Of a stretch of 64,000 bases of DNA, positions 46,001 through 61,020 are shown in pieces. Under the pieces are notes generated by a model. That model was given only the letters and a program-made list of their open reading frames with translations, was not told the DNA's origin and did no database searches. Made by a program: the position numbers and the translations under genes. The DNA is from Sternotherus odoratus (taxonomy: Eukaryota; Chordata; Testudines; Kinosternidae): contig JAVMKO010000002.1 of the NCBI GenBank assembly GCA_032164245.1, positions 55,585,840 through 55,649,839 of the forward strand. Reading direction: 5' to 3'. Positions within the stretch are counted from its first letter, which is position 1. Every line of letters starts with the position of its first letter.

Positions 46001-47722
46001 CAAAGGAATCCTAGGAAGCACGTCCAGTATCATCTGTCCTGTCTAGCACATCCAGAATTCTAGCATACTGAATCACCTAGTTATAAAGCTTTCCTGATCA
46101 TTATTTCTGGCTACCAAGGGGTAGAGATAGCATAGTTATCATCATTCTTGAAACATACCACTTAATAGACAACAACATGAGAGCATTTTTATTTTGGTTT
46201 TAAGTTCTTTATTTCTTAGCATTACATTTGGCTTTAATCCCTTAAAGAATTACTTTCTTTGGCAAAAGTCACTGAACTGGGTAGAATTCACAGTAGGAAA
46301 ATATGTTTGAAAAACCGAAGTGATGTTAGTGTAAACTCAAATCCATGAAGCTTAAAATATATCATAAAGGTACTTGTACTTTAAATATATATATTCACCT
46401 TTTTTTTTTTACCTTTGCTGGAAACAACATAGTTGTACTCCATAAGGCTATCCAGAAGAATGTGTAAAAATGTAGGTTGCCTTTTTAAGTATTTTCTTTT
46501 CATGAATAATCACTCTGTAAACATAAAAAAGGAACACAATTTGTTTAAGTGCTGCATCCAACAGCTGACTCCCCTGTTCTTTGTACTCCATCTCCAGCCT
46601 CACACCAGGTCTTCTGCACTGAAAAAGAACAGAAACTTTCCCCAAAGTAAGAATGCTATGTTCAGTTTGGAACAGTGCTGCTAAAGGTGTAGAGGCTCCT
46701 TGAAATAAAATAAAACCTGATTTTGTAAGCACTTTTAATACTGAAATTTATAAATATGCATTACCGAAGAATGATTCGGAAGAAATCAGGTTTGTTGGGA
46801 ACAGATGCAATACAAGGGAACAATAACACTGCTAGATACGCGTGCAGTAAGAATGAAAGAAGCAGGCCAGAAGTCCGGATAAACTCTTCTATTTCTACAG
46901 CAAGATGTTCCTATAGCTGCAGTTAAAAGAATTAATGTTCTGCAAAGCAGATTGGGGGAGAAATCTTCTACTGGAACTACTATTTAACCAAGATTTACCA
47001 TGGCACCACAATTAAATTACCCATTATATTTAAAGAAAGATTTTAAAAAAATCTAAAACAAAGGAAAAACACCACCAATACCTGCACTGGGAGCTATTTA
47101 TTAGCATAACACTCTTCTTTTTAAAGATTTAATAACAACTGAAGTATATACAAAGTATTACAGCATTTACACAATAAAAAAGTTTCCTATTAGCTGATGA
47201 AGTATAAGGTAGTGCTGCAATGTACGTCAGAGCATGAATACAATAATAATGAAGCAGACCACTGTACTTTCAACTTCTCTGCTACCACACACCACAACTG
47301 TCAGTTGGAATGACAGTTAATTAAACCATTGGGAAGACACAGATTGTCAACAAAATTGTAACAGACTGACGTGCAGCACTAACCATCATGGGGGGGTGGG
47401 GGGGAAGCTACATACTGTCATATTTCTACACTTTCCTAGAGCCGTAACAAACTTTTACAGCCTTAGATAGAACATATGCAAGACAACATAATCACAGTTT
47501 CTCAGATATAGTTTAGCTATCGAGTGTAATTACTTCTTAACAGGAGGCTTTATACTGATATGGCTGTGTGTTTCCATTTTTGTTCATGAACTGTTCAAAC
47601 AGGTCTACAAAAACTTAAAAGACAGCATGGAGTTTGTAGTCATGATGTGCTTGACTCATAAAGGCATTCAATATCAGCTATAGGATCTAATCATTCCTGT
47701 CAAAAGTTTAAGACTAGGAATC
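43051..47722. other. Intergenic, AT-rich, downstream of FAM110B
   Basis: No known gene or recent element was recognised. A 94-codon frame at 44141-44425 (minus) has no known domain and no supporting context. The low repeat content next to a conserved gene fits regulatory or constrained DNA, but that cannot be tested here. Confidence 0.45.
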
Positions 47723-48518
47723 TTTATTTAATAAGAAAAGAAACAAAGGAACAAAAACAAAACAAAAACCCAACACATCACTGAAGACATTTCTATCAGT
47801 CAACTTTTTTTGACACTTTTTAACCTCTCCATCAGTGTAACATAAAACCATTAATATTTTTACACTGAATCAAACTCAAGACTCATTTAGGCTATGAAAG
47901 GTCAAAAGGTCAAGCAACTTTTCTGTAAAAATGAGGGAACTTAGAAAATTAAAACCATCATACCCCCAAAATTCCTTTCATAAAGGTGGATTCATGTATT
48001 TTAACAAAGGATGCATTATTCTCTGCAGTTTAGAAACACTTTTACGCGAGCCAATAAATCCCATTCCACAGAAGATCAAGTTTCTTATTTTGGCCAATTT
48101 TGCCTTGTCTTTTAAAAGGATTCAGTTTCAATTTAAAGCTAGCAATGTCAGTTGACAATATTTATATTTAAGACACAAAAACATGAGATATAAAAAAACA
48201 CAAAGAACTATATAAATATTGAAGAAGTCATGTAACCTTTACATGTAAACAATCTGGTTAGAATGAAGCCCTAATTAGAGTCTGGTCTTAAACTTTTGGC
48301 AGATAATGTGTATGCTCAGCCAGGATTTGTAGTTATTGTTCAAGTGGAAGCCAGGTCAGTTCACATGTTGACAGGCATGCAACTTAAAAACATTGCACAA
48401 CAAGCAACACAAAGAGATTTGAGAAGTGTACAAGACTTCAAGTAGACTTCACAACCCTTCACAACTGAATATTCACAGACAAAGTTACAGTCCTTGCTTA
48501 TTCTACTGTGGATTCCTT
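47723..48518 (-). other. FAM110B: Likely FAM110B 3' untranslated region
   Basis: AT-rich sequence directly downstream of the stop codon. The first clear AATAAA on the minus strand is at 47728-47723; another lies near 47100. Which one is used is not known. Confidence 0.4.
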
Positions 48519-52576
<4,058 letters not shown>

Positions 52577-53240
52577 TAAATGCTCTTAACTCACACTGCA
52601 AGGGAGAGGGCTGATTGTTTGATTAAACAGGCTAATGGCATTTTGGGCTGTATAAGTAGGGGCATTGCCAGCAGATCTAGGGATGTGATTGTTCCCCTCT
52701 ATTCGACATTGGTGAGGCCTCATTTGGAATCCTATGTCCAGTTTTGGGGCCCACACTACAAGAAGGCTGTGGAAAAATTGGAAAGAATCCAGAGAAGGGC
52801 AACAAAAATGATTAGGGGCCTGGAGCGCATGACTCATGAGGAGAGGCTGAGAGAACTGGGATTGTTTAGTCTTCAGAAGAGAAGTGAGGGGAGATTTGAT
52901 AGCTGCTTTCAACTACCTTAAAGGGGGTTCTAAAGAGGATGGATTTAGACAGTTCTCAGTGGTACCAGATGACCGAACAAGGAGTAATGGTCTCAAGATG
53001 AAGTTGGGAAGGTTTAGATTGGATATTAGGAAAAACGTTTTCACTAGGAGGGTGGTCAAGCATTGGAATGGGTTACCTAGGGAGGTGGTAGAATCACCTT
53101 CCTTAGAGGTTTTTAAGGTCAGGCTTGACAAAGTCCTGTCTGGGATGATTTAGTTGGGGATCGGTCCTGCTTTAAGCAGGGGGTTGGACTAGATGACCTC
53201 CAGAGGTCCCTTCCAACCCTAATATTCTCTGATTCTATGA
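52577..53240 (+). mobile_element. CR1 LINE, 5'-truncated, with 3' end
   Basis: A first frame (52580-52921) reads [40 protein letters not shown], the C-terminal part of CR1 ORF2 after the RT core. After a frameshift near 52890 a second frame (52884-53153) continues [14 protein letters not shown] ... [20 protein letters not shown] to the end of the protein. The 3' UTR has GGGGGTTGGACTAGATGACC TCCAGAGGTCCCTTCCAACC and ends TTCTCTGATTCTATGA, the CR1 terminal repeat. It is a dead copy, as most CR1s are. Confidence 0.9.
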
Positions 53241-53344
53241 AGGGAGGCAGGACAAAGCCCAATACCAAGAGATAATGAAGATTATCAGCCTTTACTCTGT
53301 CAATCCAGATTGTCAGACTTTGCTTTGTCTCGCCTGAATTTTTT

Positions 53345-54018
53345 TGCCCTTATACAAATCCGTGGTGCGCCCACATCTTGAATACTGTGTACAAATGTGG
53401 TCTCCTCATCTCAAAAAGGATATACTGGCATTAGAAAAGGTTCAGAGAAGGTCAACTAAAATGATTAGGGGTTTGGAACGGGTCCCATATGAGGAGAGAT
53501 TAAAGAGGCTAGGACTTTTTAGCTTGGAAAAGAGGAGACTAAGGGGGGATACGATAGAGGTATATAAAATAATGAGTGGTGTGGAGAAAGTGAATAAGGA
53601 AAAGTTATTTACTTGTTCCTATAACAAAAGAACTAGGAGCCACTCAATGAAATTAGTGAGCAGCAGGTTTAAAACAAATAAAAGGAAGTTCTTCACACAG
53701 CGCACAGTCAACCTGTGGAACTCCTTGCTTGAGGAGGCTGTGAAGGCTAGGACTATAATAGGGTTTAAAAGAGAACTGGATAAATTCATGGAGGTTAAGT
53801 CCATTAATGGCTACTAGCCAGGATGGGTAAGGAATGGTGTCCCTAACCTCTGTTTGTCAGAGGGGGGTGATGGACAGCAGGAGAGAGATCAGTGGATCAT
53901 TACCTATTAGGTTCACTCACTCCGGGGCATCTGGCATTGGCCACTGTCGGTAGACAGGATACTGGGCTAGATGGACCGTTGGTCTGACCCAGTACGGCCT
54001 TTATGTCCTTATGTTCTT
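53345..54018 (+). mobile_element. CR1 LINE of a second subfamily, 5'-truncated
   Basis: A single open 157-codon frame (53344-53817) covers the same ORF2 C-terminal part: [40 protein letters not shown] and FFTQRTVNLWNSLLEEAVKA. The 3' UTR differs from its neighbour (CTGGGCTAGATGGACCGTTG GTCTGACCC) and ends TTATGTCCTTATGTTC, a different terminal repeat. This family end also occurs at 29100-29240. Truncated at the 5' end, so inactive. Confidence 0.9.
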
Positions 54019-54308
54019 TTAAAGCCTCAAGTCAATTTTATTTTCAATTTTCTAAAAGTACCTATTACCACCTTTAGATACATTTACATCAACTATATAC
54101 ATCACTCAAATTCAAAACATAAGTAAACCAACTAATTGACATAAAGATAGCAAACTGACGTCAGCTCAAATGATTCAGAGAAAAAAATTCCAAATCACAA
54201 AAGAGATTTCACTTGCCATGTGCCTTGTAAGTCAAACTCAGGATCCACTGGACCAATGGGGCAAGTACAGTTCAGAGCTGTGGGTCCCATTCTGAAGTCA
54301 GAGGAGCT

Positions 54309-54597
54309 TGGGCCTGGTCTACACACAAAGTTGCACTAGTTCAACTAAAGTGGTGAGGTTTAAACTGATTTAGTTACCCATTGGGTTTAAATTCAATTTG
54401 GTTTGATTCTGGCTTATATGGGAATAACTTGTATCTGTAAGTTTATAAATATAAATATAAGCTAACTACAAATACAAGCTAAAATAAGCCAGTAAATTGA
54501 CATAAGAGTTTCTAAATCCAGATGTGTAACTGTTTAATTTTTTCAGTGTTTAAATCAATTTTAAACTGGTGCAACTTGTGTGTGAACAGAAGGGCTC
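54309..54597. mobile_element. MITE with about 40-bp imperfect terminal repeats
   Basis: Left end GGGCCTGGTCTACACACAAA GTTGCACTAGTT; complement of right end GAGCCCTTCTGTTCACACAC AAGTTGCACCAGTTT. The pair bounds about 290 AT-rich bp with further TTTAAACTG inverted motifs. No coding region. The GGTCTACAC start is common in vertebrate hAT/Harbinger MITEs, but the target duplication is not clear. Confidence 0.65.
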
Positions 54598-56221
54598 AGA
54601 TGATGTCTGTTGTCAGGATACAGCATGAGGAGAGAGACAATTTCTAAGACAGCTTATGACTCAAACCACAATCAAAGTGCTGATTTTCAATTTCAGCAAA
54701 CCTCCCCCCCCAAAAAAACAGTAAGGAGCACTGCTGTAATATGCTCCATGCAGCAAGAGGCACTAAGCAGTCATGAACAGTCTACACTGAGTGGTCTTTA
54801 AGAGTTGCCTCAGGAGGACTGCATTATATTGATCTATAGTAGTGACAAAGGCTTGGATAATTGTAGCAGTCGCCTTTCAAGAGGAGAGGCTGAAATTTTG
54901 ATTACTACCGCTACCTGCCTAACGGGTTTCTTAAAATAAGCACTTATTCAAGAGAGAGAACTAGCTTTTCCTATTTTAGTATTTTCTTAACAAGATTTTA
55001 CCAGTGGCCTGACAGCCTCATGCCGATTTTATTTATTCTTACAGCACGTGCAAACATGCACATCAATTCTTGATACTGAACCTCCTTATGAAATGTTTAA
55101 AACAATTTTAAGTCTCTATAAGAAATCAATTTTGTTAACCTAAATGCCAATTGTTGCATCCTACTATATCAAAAACTTCCATCCAATATTATGGAATAAG
55201 GAATGCAAAGGAATCACAAAGGCAGGATGTAAGCATATGTTTATTGTTTGACAGGAGCTAGAGTATGTCTTTGATGGAAAAATGTAAAATTAGAAATATT
55301 CTTTTCTGCTGTAGAATCCTGCCCTGTTATATTTTCAACCCAAAATCCATAAGCTACCCGCGGTTATACCTGCTTCTGGATAAATACCTTTCTGTAAAAA
55401 TCTGCACAAATACTCAAGAAAGCCCAGAAACAAAACCTTCTTTTCTTTCATGTAGAGATCAAAACCATTATGAGACATGTATAGGTCCCCACGTCCTGTA
55501 GAGGAATATTACAGGCTGTATTTGTAAAAGCAGTAATGGAAATCAATTCTGTTTTCTCTATGCCCCTGTATTGCTCAGAACAGAATTCACTGAGGAATAA
55601 TTCAGACTGTCATTTTAAAAAGTCCCTGAAAAAGGTTTACTAATGTGACTTTTTGTAACTACAGCTCTTTGTGAAGATTTCTGTCTCAGTATATGTTTGA
55701 TTAGAATGATTCACTAAAAACTCTGCAGGGGCTTGAAACATTTCCTCCTCACTCATGCACCTGCAGACTAAGTTTATTTCTATAGCAACGACTGATAAAT
55801 ATTTTAACAGGTAGATGCATTTTATATACACGTATAGTACTTCTTTCAAAACAAACAAACTTTCAGAGATTGCATGCAACTGTTGCAAGATGAATTAAGC
55901 TTCGCTATAAGTATCAAAACTCTATAGGTTTTTTAAAAACCTCTCCCATTAATTAAACCTCTGATATTAATAGGGAAAGAAATGTTAAATTAACTAATTT
56001 TTTCATAGTTTATGCTGTGTGTTTACCATTTGCACTTTTCTTAGCACAAACAATGTTTACTAGGCTATTTTTAGTTAGCTTTTACTTGGGGTTTTCATGC
56101 ACTGGAACATTTTTGCCGTGCTGGTTTTGCTGGGGGTTTACAGTTATTTCTTACATAAAATGACATGAACAGCCACACACTATAAGTATATATTATAGTT
56201 ATTATTTGTATTACCATAGCA
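54598..56221. other. Intergenic, no gene seen
   Basis: AT-rich with short chance frames only. Confidence 0.45.
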
Positions 56222-56470
56222 CCAGTAATTGGGGCGCTAGCCTAGGACCTTGGAGCCCTGGGTTCAATTCCCTGCTCTGCCACAAACTTCCTGTATTACC
56301 TTGGGCAAATCCCTTAATTCTGCTGTACTTCAATTCTCAATCTGTAAAATGGGGACAACTGTACTTCCTTGCTTAACATGGGTGTTTTGAGGATAAATAT
56401 ATTAAAGATCATGACATGTTCTGAAATCTACTGATGAAAAGCGTTTTATAAGAAATAGGGATAATTATTA
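56222..56470 (+). repeat. MIR/CORE-SINE, nearly full length
   Basis: The tRNA-derived head reads GGGGCGCTAGCCTAGGACCT then GAGCCCTGGGTTCAATTCCC (B-box-like). The core has CTTGGGCAAATCCCTTAATT, and the tail has CAATCTGTAAAATGGGGACA ACTGTACTTCC. An ancient SINE; the tRNA-like head is not a functional tRNA gene. Confidence 0.8.
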
Positions 56471-57064
56471 TTAAAGACTGTACCGTGAAATGTTGTGCAG
56501 AAAGAATCTTCAAGACTTAGATACAGACTGGGTGTGAGGACCTGGAGAGAGATCTGAGTCAAAGCTGATACACAGATTACGAGCCTGAGCAATAAGCAGG
56601 AGGATGGCGTTTTGCACAGTAATTGAGAAAGGGGGGGGGGGGGAAGGAGGGCTTATGGGGAAAGATTAATGTTTTAGTAGTTTGTAGCCACAGCAGAATA
56701 ATAACAGGCTATACTACAAATACTTCATCATGGACCATTCACATGAAGACTATTGGATTGCAATAAGGTACAAATGGTACAAATACCTATGTAGTCACTT
56801 GAAAATATCACCATTAGGAAACTGTATTTTAAAAAAATCTGATTTGACTTCCAAAGTAAGTCCAATTCAATACCCAGAGGATTTTTTTTCTATTAATGAC
56901 CCCCCAGGATAGAGACTGGATACTAAAGGGAAAGCTGGCTTTAGAACAAAGCAGGTAAGACTGTCAAACCCTGAGGAGTAAAGACCTTTCCTTATGCCTA
57001 AAGAAACTGATGTAATTACGACGGATTTTTTCTTTCAGCAATAACTTTTTTTGATCTACAAGTA

Positions 57065-57396
57065 CAGTAGAATATCAGAGTTACAAACACTGAGGATGTT
57101 TAAATAGAGGCTGTTTAAAACTGAAATGTTTGTAACTCTGACAAAATATTATGGGTGTTCTTTCAAAAGTTTACAACTGAACATTAACTCAATACGCCTT
57201 TGAAATTTTACTGTGCAGAAGAAAAATGCTGTTTTCCCTTTATTTTAGTAGCTTACATTTAACACAGTACTGTACTGTATTTGCTTATTTTGTTTGTTTG
57301 TGCTGCTGCCTGATTGCATACTTCCAGTTCCAAATGAAGTGTGTGGTTGACTGGCCAGTTCGTAACTCTGACGTTCTTAACTCTGAGGTTCTACTG
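57065..57396. mobile_element. Tigger-type MITE, 332 bp
   Basis: Left end CAGTAGAATATCAGAGTTAC; complement of right end CAGTAGAACCTCAGAGTTAA. TA lies on both sides (57063-57064 and 57397-57398). A further GTTTGTAACTCTGAC complement sits inside at about 57129-57143. No transposase. Confidence 0.85.
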
Positions 57397-57398
57397 TA

Positions 57399-58207
57399 AC
57401 TGTCTTTGTTAAAATAAAATATTGCACAATAGCAAATCAGTAATATTGTAGCAATCTGATATTGCACCTGTATTATCTCCAAAAATTGAACTTTATGCTT
57501 GTTTACATTCCAACAGACTGACTTTTCTCCTGTTCACAGCTTTCAGACTGTGCTGGCATCTGAGCTCTGGAAACAGCCAGTTCTCTTACTGCATTTGCTT
57601 TGCAAGTGGGAATAACGGAAAGTATTCCCTAGTATTACCCTTCATATTGTGATTGTGTATGATCATGAAGCAACACAAATTGTTTCACAGAGTTAACATA
57701 CATGAATCTGGAAAATATAAACCCATTGTTTCAGTTATGACGAAGCAAGATACAATATGACCTAATCAAAGCAAATCAATCTGTTTCATAAAGTATACTT
57801 GATACTTGATTATTTTACTTTATCCTCTGTCTCTATAGATCATAGAGGTCCTTGGATGCTCTCAGCATTTATCCTCACCTCCTTCTGTCGAGGGCAAATT
57901 TTCCCTGCTGAAAGTGATTCACATTAAAAGTTCTTAGTTCCTGTTCAATATTATCCCTCTATATTCTCTTTGGTTAGTCCTGAATTGGACATCATACGAA
58001 TGTCCTTCCAAGAAACATTTAACTGGTCTGCCTTCCATCATCCTAACTATACATGTCCTGCCCAATGATAATCTCCGTAACCCTCTAAAACTCACCATCA
58101 ACTTGAAGACAATCAATATCCCTAAAGAATTCTACATTACAAATTACAGATTTGTATTACTTGACAAAGCCAAAATACACTGTAGCCTATATATGTATTT
58201 TATATAT
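57399..58207. other. Intergenic, no gene seen
   Basis: AT-rich, with no recognised repeat or coding region. Confidence 0.45.
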
Positions 58208-58576
58208 TACAGTGAAACCTCGATTTAACGGACTAATTGGGGCGAGGGGGTGTCCGTTAAATCAGAAAGTCCGTTATTTAAGAAAGTAGGTTTTCCGAAT
58301 GCATATGTTAAAAAATTGACTTTTGTGTAATTAAAATTAAGTACTGTATGTATGAAAAGTTTAATTTCACAGAAAAGTGTTCTGTATGTATTATTGCTTA
58401 TGTACTCACCGTAGTTTTGAGACTGTAATAAACAAGTATGTGATCTAAATCAAAATAAATAAACATTTTTTCTGAAAACACACTTTACTGTACTTATATT
58501 TAACTAAACAAATAAACAATGTTCTTAAAAACGAAGCAAAATTTAAATTTTATAAAAAACCAATTTTTTTTCCTAT

Positions 58577-60280
58577 TTATTCATCTTCGGATGATGATAT
58601 ATCCAGACACTCCCATTGTGGCGTGACGTTAATGTTCGATGTCGAGGTGCTTGCTTTAGGTAATCCTGCTTTGAAAAAACTATCAACTTTTGTTTGAACT
58701 TTTGAAGTCTGCTGTTTTTTTATAATTAACTCCCTAAAATTACGAAAATGGGTGTAATAAGGCTGAATTTCATTATCTGATGAATTGTCAATAAATGTTA
58801 TTAGATCGTCGAGATGTGATCTAATCACTGATAACTTTATTTTTGGGTGTGTTGTTTCTTCTTCCTCATTATCTTCACTCCCATCCTCATCTTCCAAGGT
58901 CATTACCTCAGATGCTATTTCACTTTCACTCATGATGTGATATCCAGAGTCACCTTCATCTTCTTCTAACCACTGTAAAACATCTTTCTCAGCTACTTCT
59001 TTTCCACCAATATTCTGTATTGCCCTACAGTAATCAGTAACCTCTAGCCCTTCTAAATCCAAGTCTGCATCTTCGTTGTCAAGCAAATTCTTCCAACCAT
59101 TTTCCAATGTTTGCACTTTCACTTCTTTCCATGCTGCAGCAAAATTAAAAATTGCCGATTTTAAACTGTAGCTCTTTAGGTTTTGTAAGGTACGCTGTCC
59201 TCTTGTATCTTCTTCATTATCATCATCCTGCAATACAACCATTACTTCCTCTAAAAACTTTTTGCGGTATATTCGTTTGGTTGCCAGAATTATCCCCTGG
59301 TCCATGGGCTGGATAAGTGATGTTGTATTTTTTGGCAAAAACATACATTGAAATTTGCCATCTTCTGAACATAAAATATTTTCGGATGGATGAGCAGGAG
59401 CGTTGTCTAAAAGCAATAAACATTTCACATCTTCCGGTGGTATTCCAAGCTCTTCGCCTTGAAATTTCCTGACTGCAGGTACAAAGTGTTCGAAAAACCA
59501 ATCTTGGAAAATCTTTGAGGTGAACCAGGCCTTTATAGAGTTATAGTATAAAACGGGCAGATGATCCATTATATTTTTTAAAACTCTAGGTTTACGAGAT
59601 TTGCCAACAATTACAGGTGTCAGTTTATGCGATCCATCGGCGTTGGCACAAAGCAGCGCCGAGATCCTGTCTTTGCTGATTTTTCTTCCAGGTGTTGATT
59701 TTTCATATTTGAAGGCTTGTATGTTTTCAGGCAGAGAACGCCAGAACAAATCAGTTTCGTCAGCATTGTAAATCTGAGACCTTAATAGCATTTCGTTAGT
59801 TATACGTTCTATTAATTTTTGCCTAAATGGTTCAATATCTTCTGTTGGAGCACTTGAAGCTTCGCCGTAAATTCGTTTGTTCATAAGTCCGTGCCTTTTG
59901 CGAAAGCGCCAAAGCCATCCATCACTTGCTTTGAATGGTGTGTTCATATGATTTGCTAATTTAATTGCTGCAGATTTCAATTCAACTGACCGAACTGGAA
60001 CCCCACAAGAACGTTGTTGTACGTACCACTTCAACAATGCTTCTTCAACTGAAGTTTCACGTGCCAATTTCATATGTTTTCTGGGATTGGTGTTTTCACC
60101 AACATCACATAGTAACGTAAATTTTTTTATTTTGTCTTTGTTTTTTTTAATGTCCGATACAGTTTGCTTTTTTATGCCATATTGCTCACATATACGAGAC
60201 ACAGCCACTCCCGATTCCAACTTTTGTATGACTTCTAATTTTTGATTTAGCGTTAAATTAACTCTTTTCCGTTTCTCCAT
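58577..60280 (-). CDS. Tigger/JERKY-type transposase
   Basis: 567 codons with no stop. Residues 1-55 form a CENP-B-type N-terminal helix-turn-helix (KRKRVNLTLNQKLEVIQKLE). Residues about 70-135 are the second CENP-B-type DNA-binding domain (WLWRFRKRHGLMNKRIYGEA). The catalytic DDE/D superfamily-1 core has Asp174 (YNADETDLFW), Asp292 (LLLLDNAPAHPS) and Asp327 (QPMDQGI), a 34-residue spacing between the last two as in pogo enzymes. The C-terminal third has an acidic stretch (about 435-490). It cuts and pastes the element at TA sites in the nucleus. Because it sits inside matching terminal repeats it is a transposon gene, not a domesticated host gene. Confidence 0.95.
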   Translation of the reverse strand: MEKRKRVNLTLNQKLEVIQKLESGVAVSRICEQYGIKKQTVSDIKKNKDKIKKFTLLCDVGENTNPRKHMKLARETSVEEALLKWYVQQRSCGVPVRSVELKSAAIKLANHMNTPFKASDGWLWRFRKRHGLMNKRIYGEASSAPTEDIEPFRQKLIERITNEMLLRSQIYNADETDLFWRSLPENIQAFKYEKSTPGRKISKDRISALLCANADGSHKLTPVIVGKSRKPRVLKNIMDHLPVLYYNSIKAWFTSKIFQDWFFEHFVPAVRKFQGEELGIPPEDVKCLLLLDNAPAHPSENILCSEDGKFQCMFLPKNTTSLIQPMDQGIILATKRIYRKKFLEEVMVVLQDDDNEEDTRGQRTLQNLKSYSLKSAIFNFAAAWKEVKVQTLENGWKNLLDNEDADLDLEGLEVTDYCRAIQNIGGKEVAEKDVLQWLEEDEGDSGYHIMSESEIASEVMTLEDEDGSEDNEEEETTHPKIKLSVIRSHLDDLITFIDNSSDNEIQPYYTHFRNFRELIIKKQQTSKVQTKVDSFFKAGLPKASTSTSNINVTPQWECLDISSSEDE

Positions 60281-60662
60281 ATTTTAAGGTTAGGGCTACA
60301 CGGATGTGTTTACATACACAAATTTTAATTTATACAGAACAGGTCCAGTACCTTGAGCAAACAAACACACAGGGCTGGGGCCTGGCTTACCGCAGCTCAG
60401 AACATCTACCAGCACGTGTTAAAAGTGCTGCAGAAAGTCACAGCCACAAAACTCGTGGGATGAGATGTAATCACATGCTCATCCAGCCTATCCCAAACTG
60501 GGGGCCCTGAGCTCCTGCTGTTAAAAAAAAAAAAAGAGAGAGAAAGGAGAAAAACCCCAAACGGAGCTGTCCGAGCAGCAGCCGGACCACCAAATGGTCG
60601 GGGCGGCAGCTCCGCAGCCCCCCCCCCAACCACCACAGAGACGGGGGCCGCAGCCCGCAGCC

Positions 60663-60918
60663 AGCCCGCCCCCAGCTCAAATCCCAGCGGCCGCTGGGAG
60701 CGGGCAGACAGCCCGCAGGGTCCCGGGACCCGGGACCCACCAAGAGCCCTGCATGGGGTCGGGTGCTGGGTGGCAAGCCGCCCCCGGCTCAAATCCCAGC
60801 GGCCGCTGGGAGCGGGCAGACAGCCCGCAGGGTCCCAGCTCCCGGGACCCTCCAAGTACCCTGCATGCTGTTGGGGGCCGGGCGGCAGCCCGCCCCCAGC
60901 TCAAACCCCGGCGGAGCC
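60663..60918 (-). repeat. GC-rich tandem repeat upstream of the Tigger gene
   Basis: Two and a quarter units of 113 and 111 bp begin at 60663, 60776 and 60887 (AGCCCGCCCCCAGCTCAAAT). Each full unit contains the palindrome CCAGCGGCCGCTGG. CpG-dense, between the transposase start and its right terminal repeat, so it may act as a promoter; that is inference. Confidence 0.85.
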
Positions 60919-61020
60919 CTCCACAAACGGATTTCGGATGCATCAGACTTTCTGAAAAAATTTGTCCGTTGCATCCGAAGTCCGTTAAATGGAGGTCCGT
61001 TAAATCGAGGTTTCACTGTA

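Larger units (their letters stand above)
58210..61018 (-). mobile_element. Complete pogo/Tigger DNA transposon
   Basis: Perfect 24-bp terminal inverted repeats (58210-58233 and 60995-61018, beginning CAGTGAAACCTCGATTTAAC) lie between TA target duplications at 58208-58209 and 61019-61020. Extra subterminal copies of GTCCGTTAAAT occur at both ends in both orientations, probably transposase binding sites. It encodes one intact transposase on the minus strand. About 480 bp upstream of the gene is a GC-rich tandem region. Identical ends and an open gene suggest a young, possibly still mobile copy; activity is inference. Confidence 0.95.

Noticed and set aside
56222..56290. tRNA gene
   Set aside because: The B-box-like head continues into a MIR core; there is no complete cloverleaf.
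58577..60280. Domesticated host TIGD/JERKY gene
   Set aside because: The gene sits between perfect transposon ends with a TA duplication, so a live or recently live transposon explains it better.
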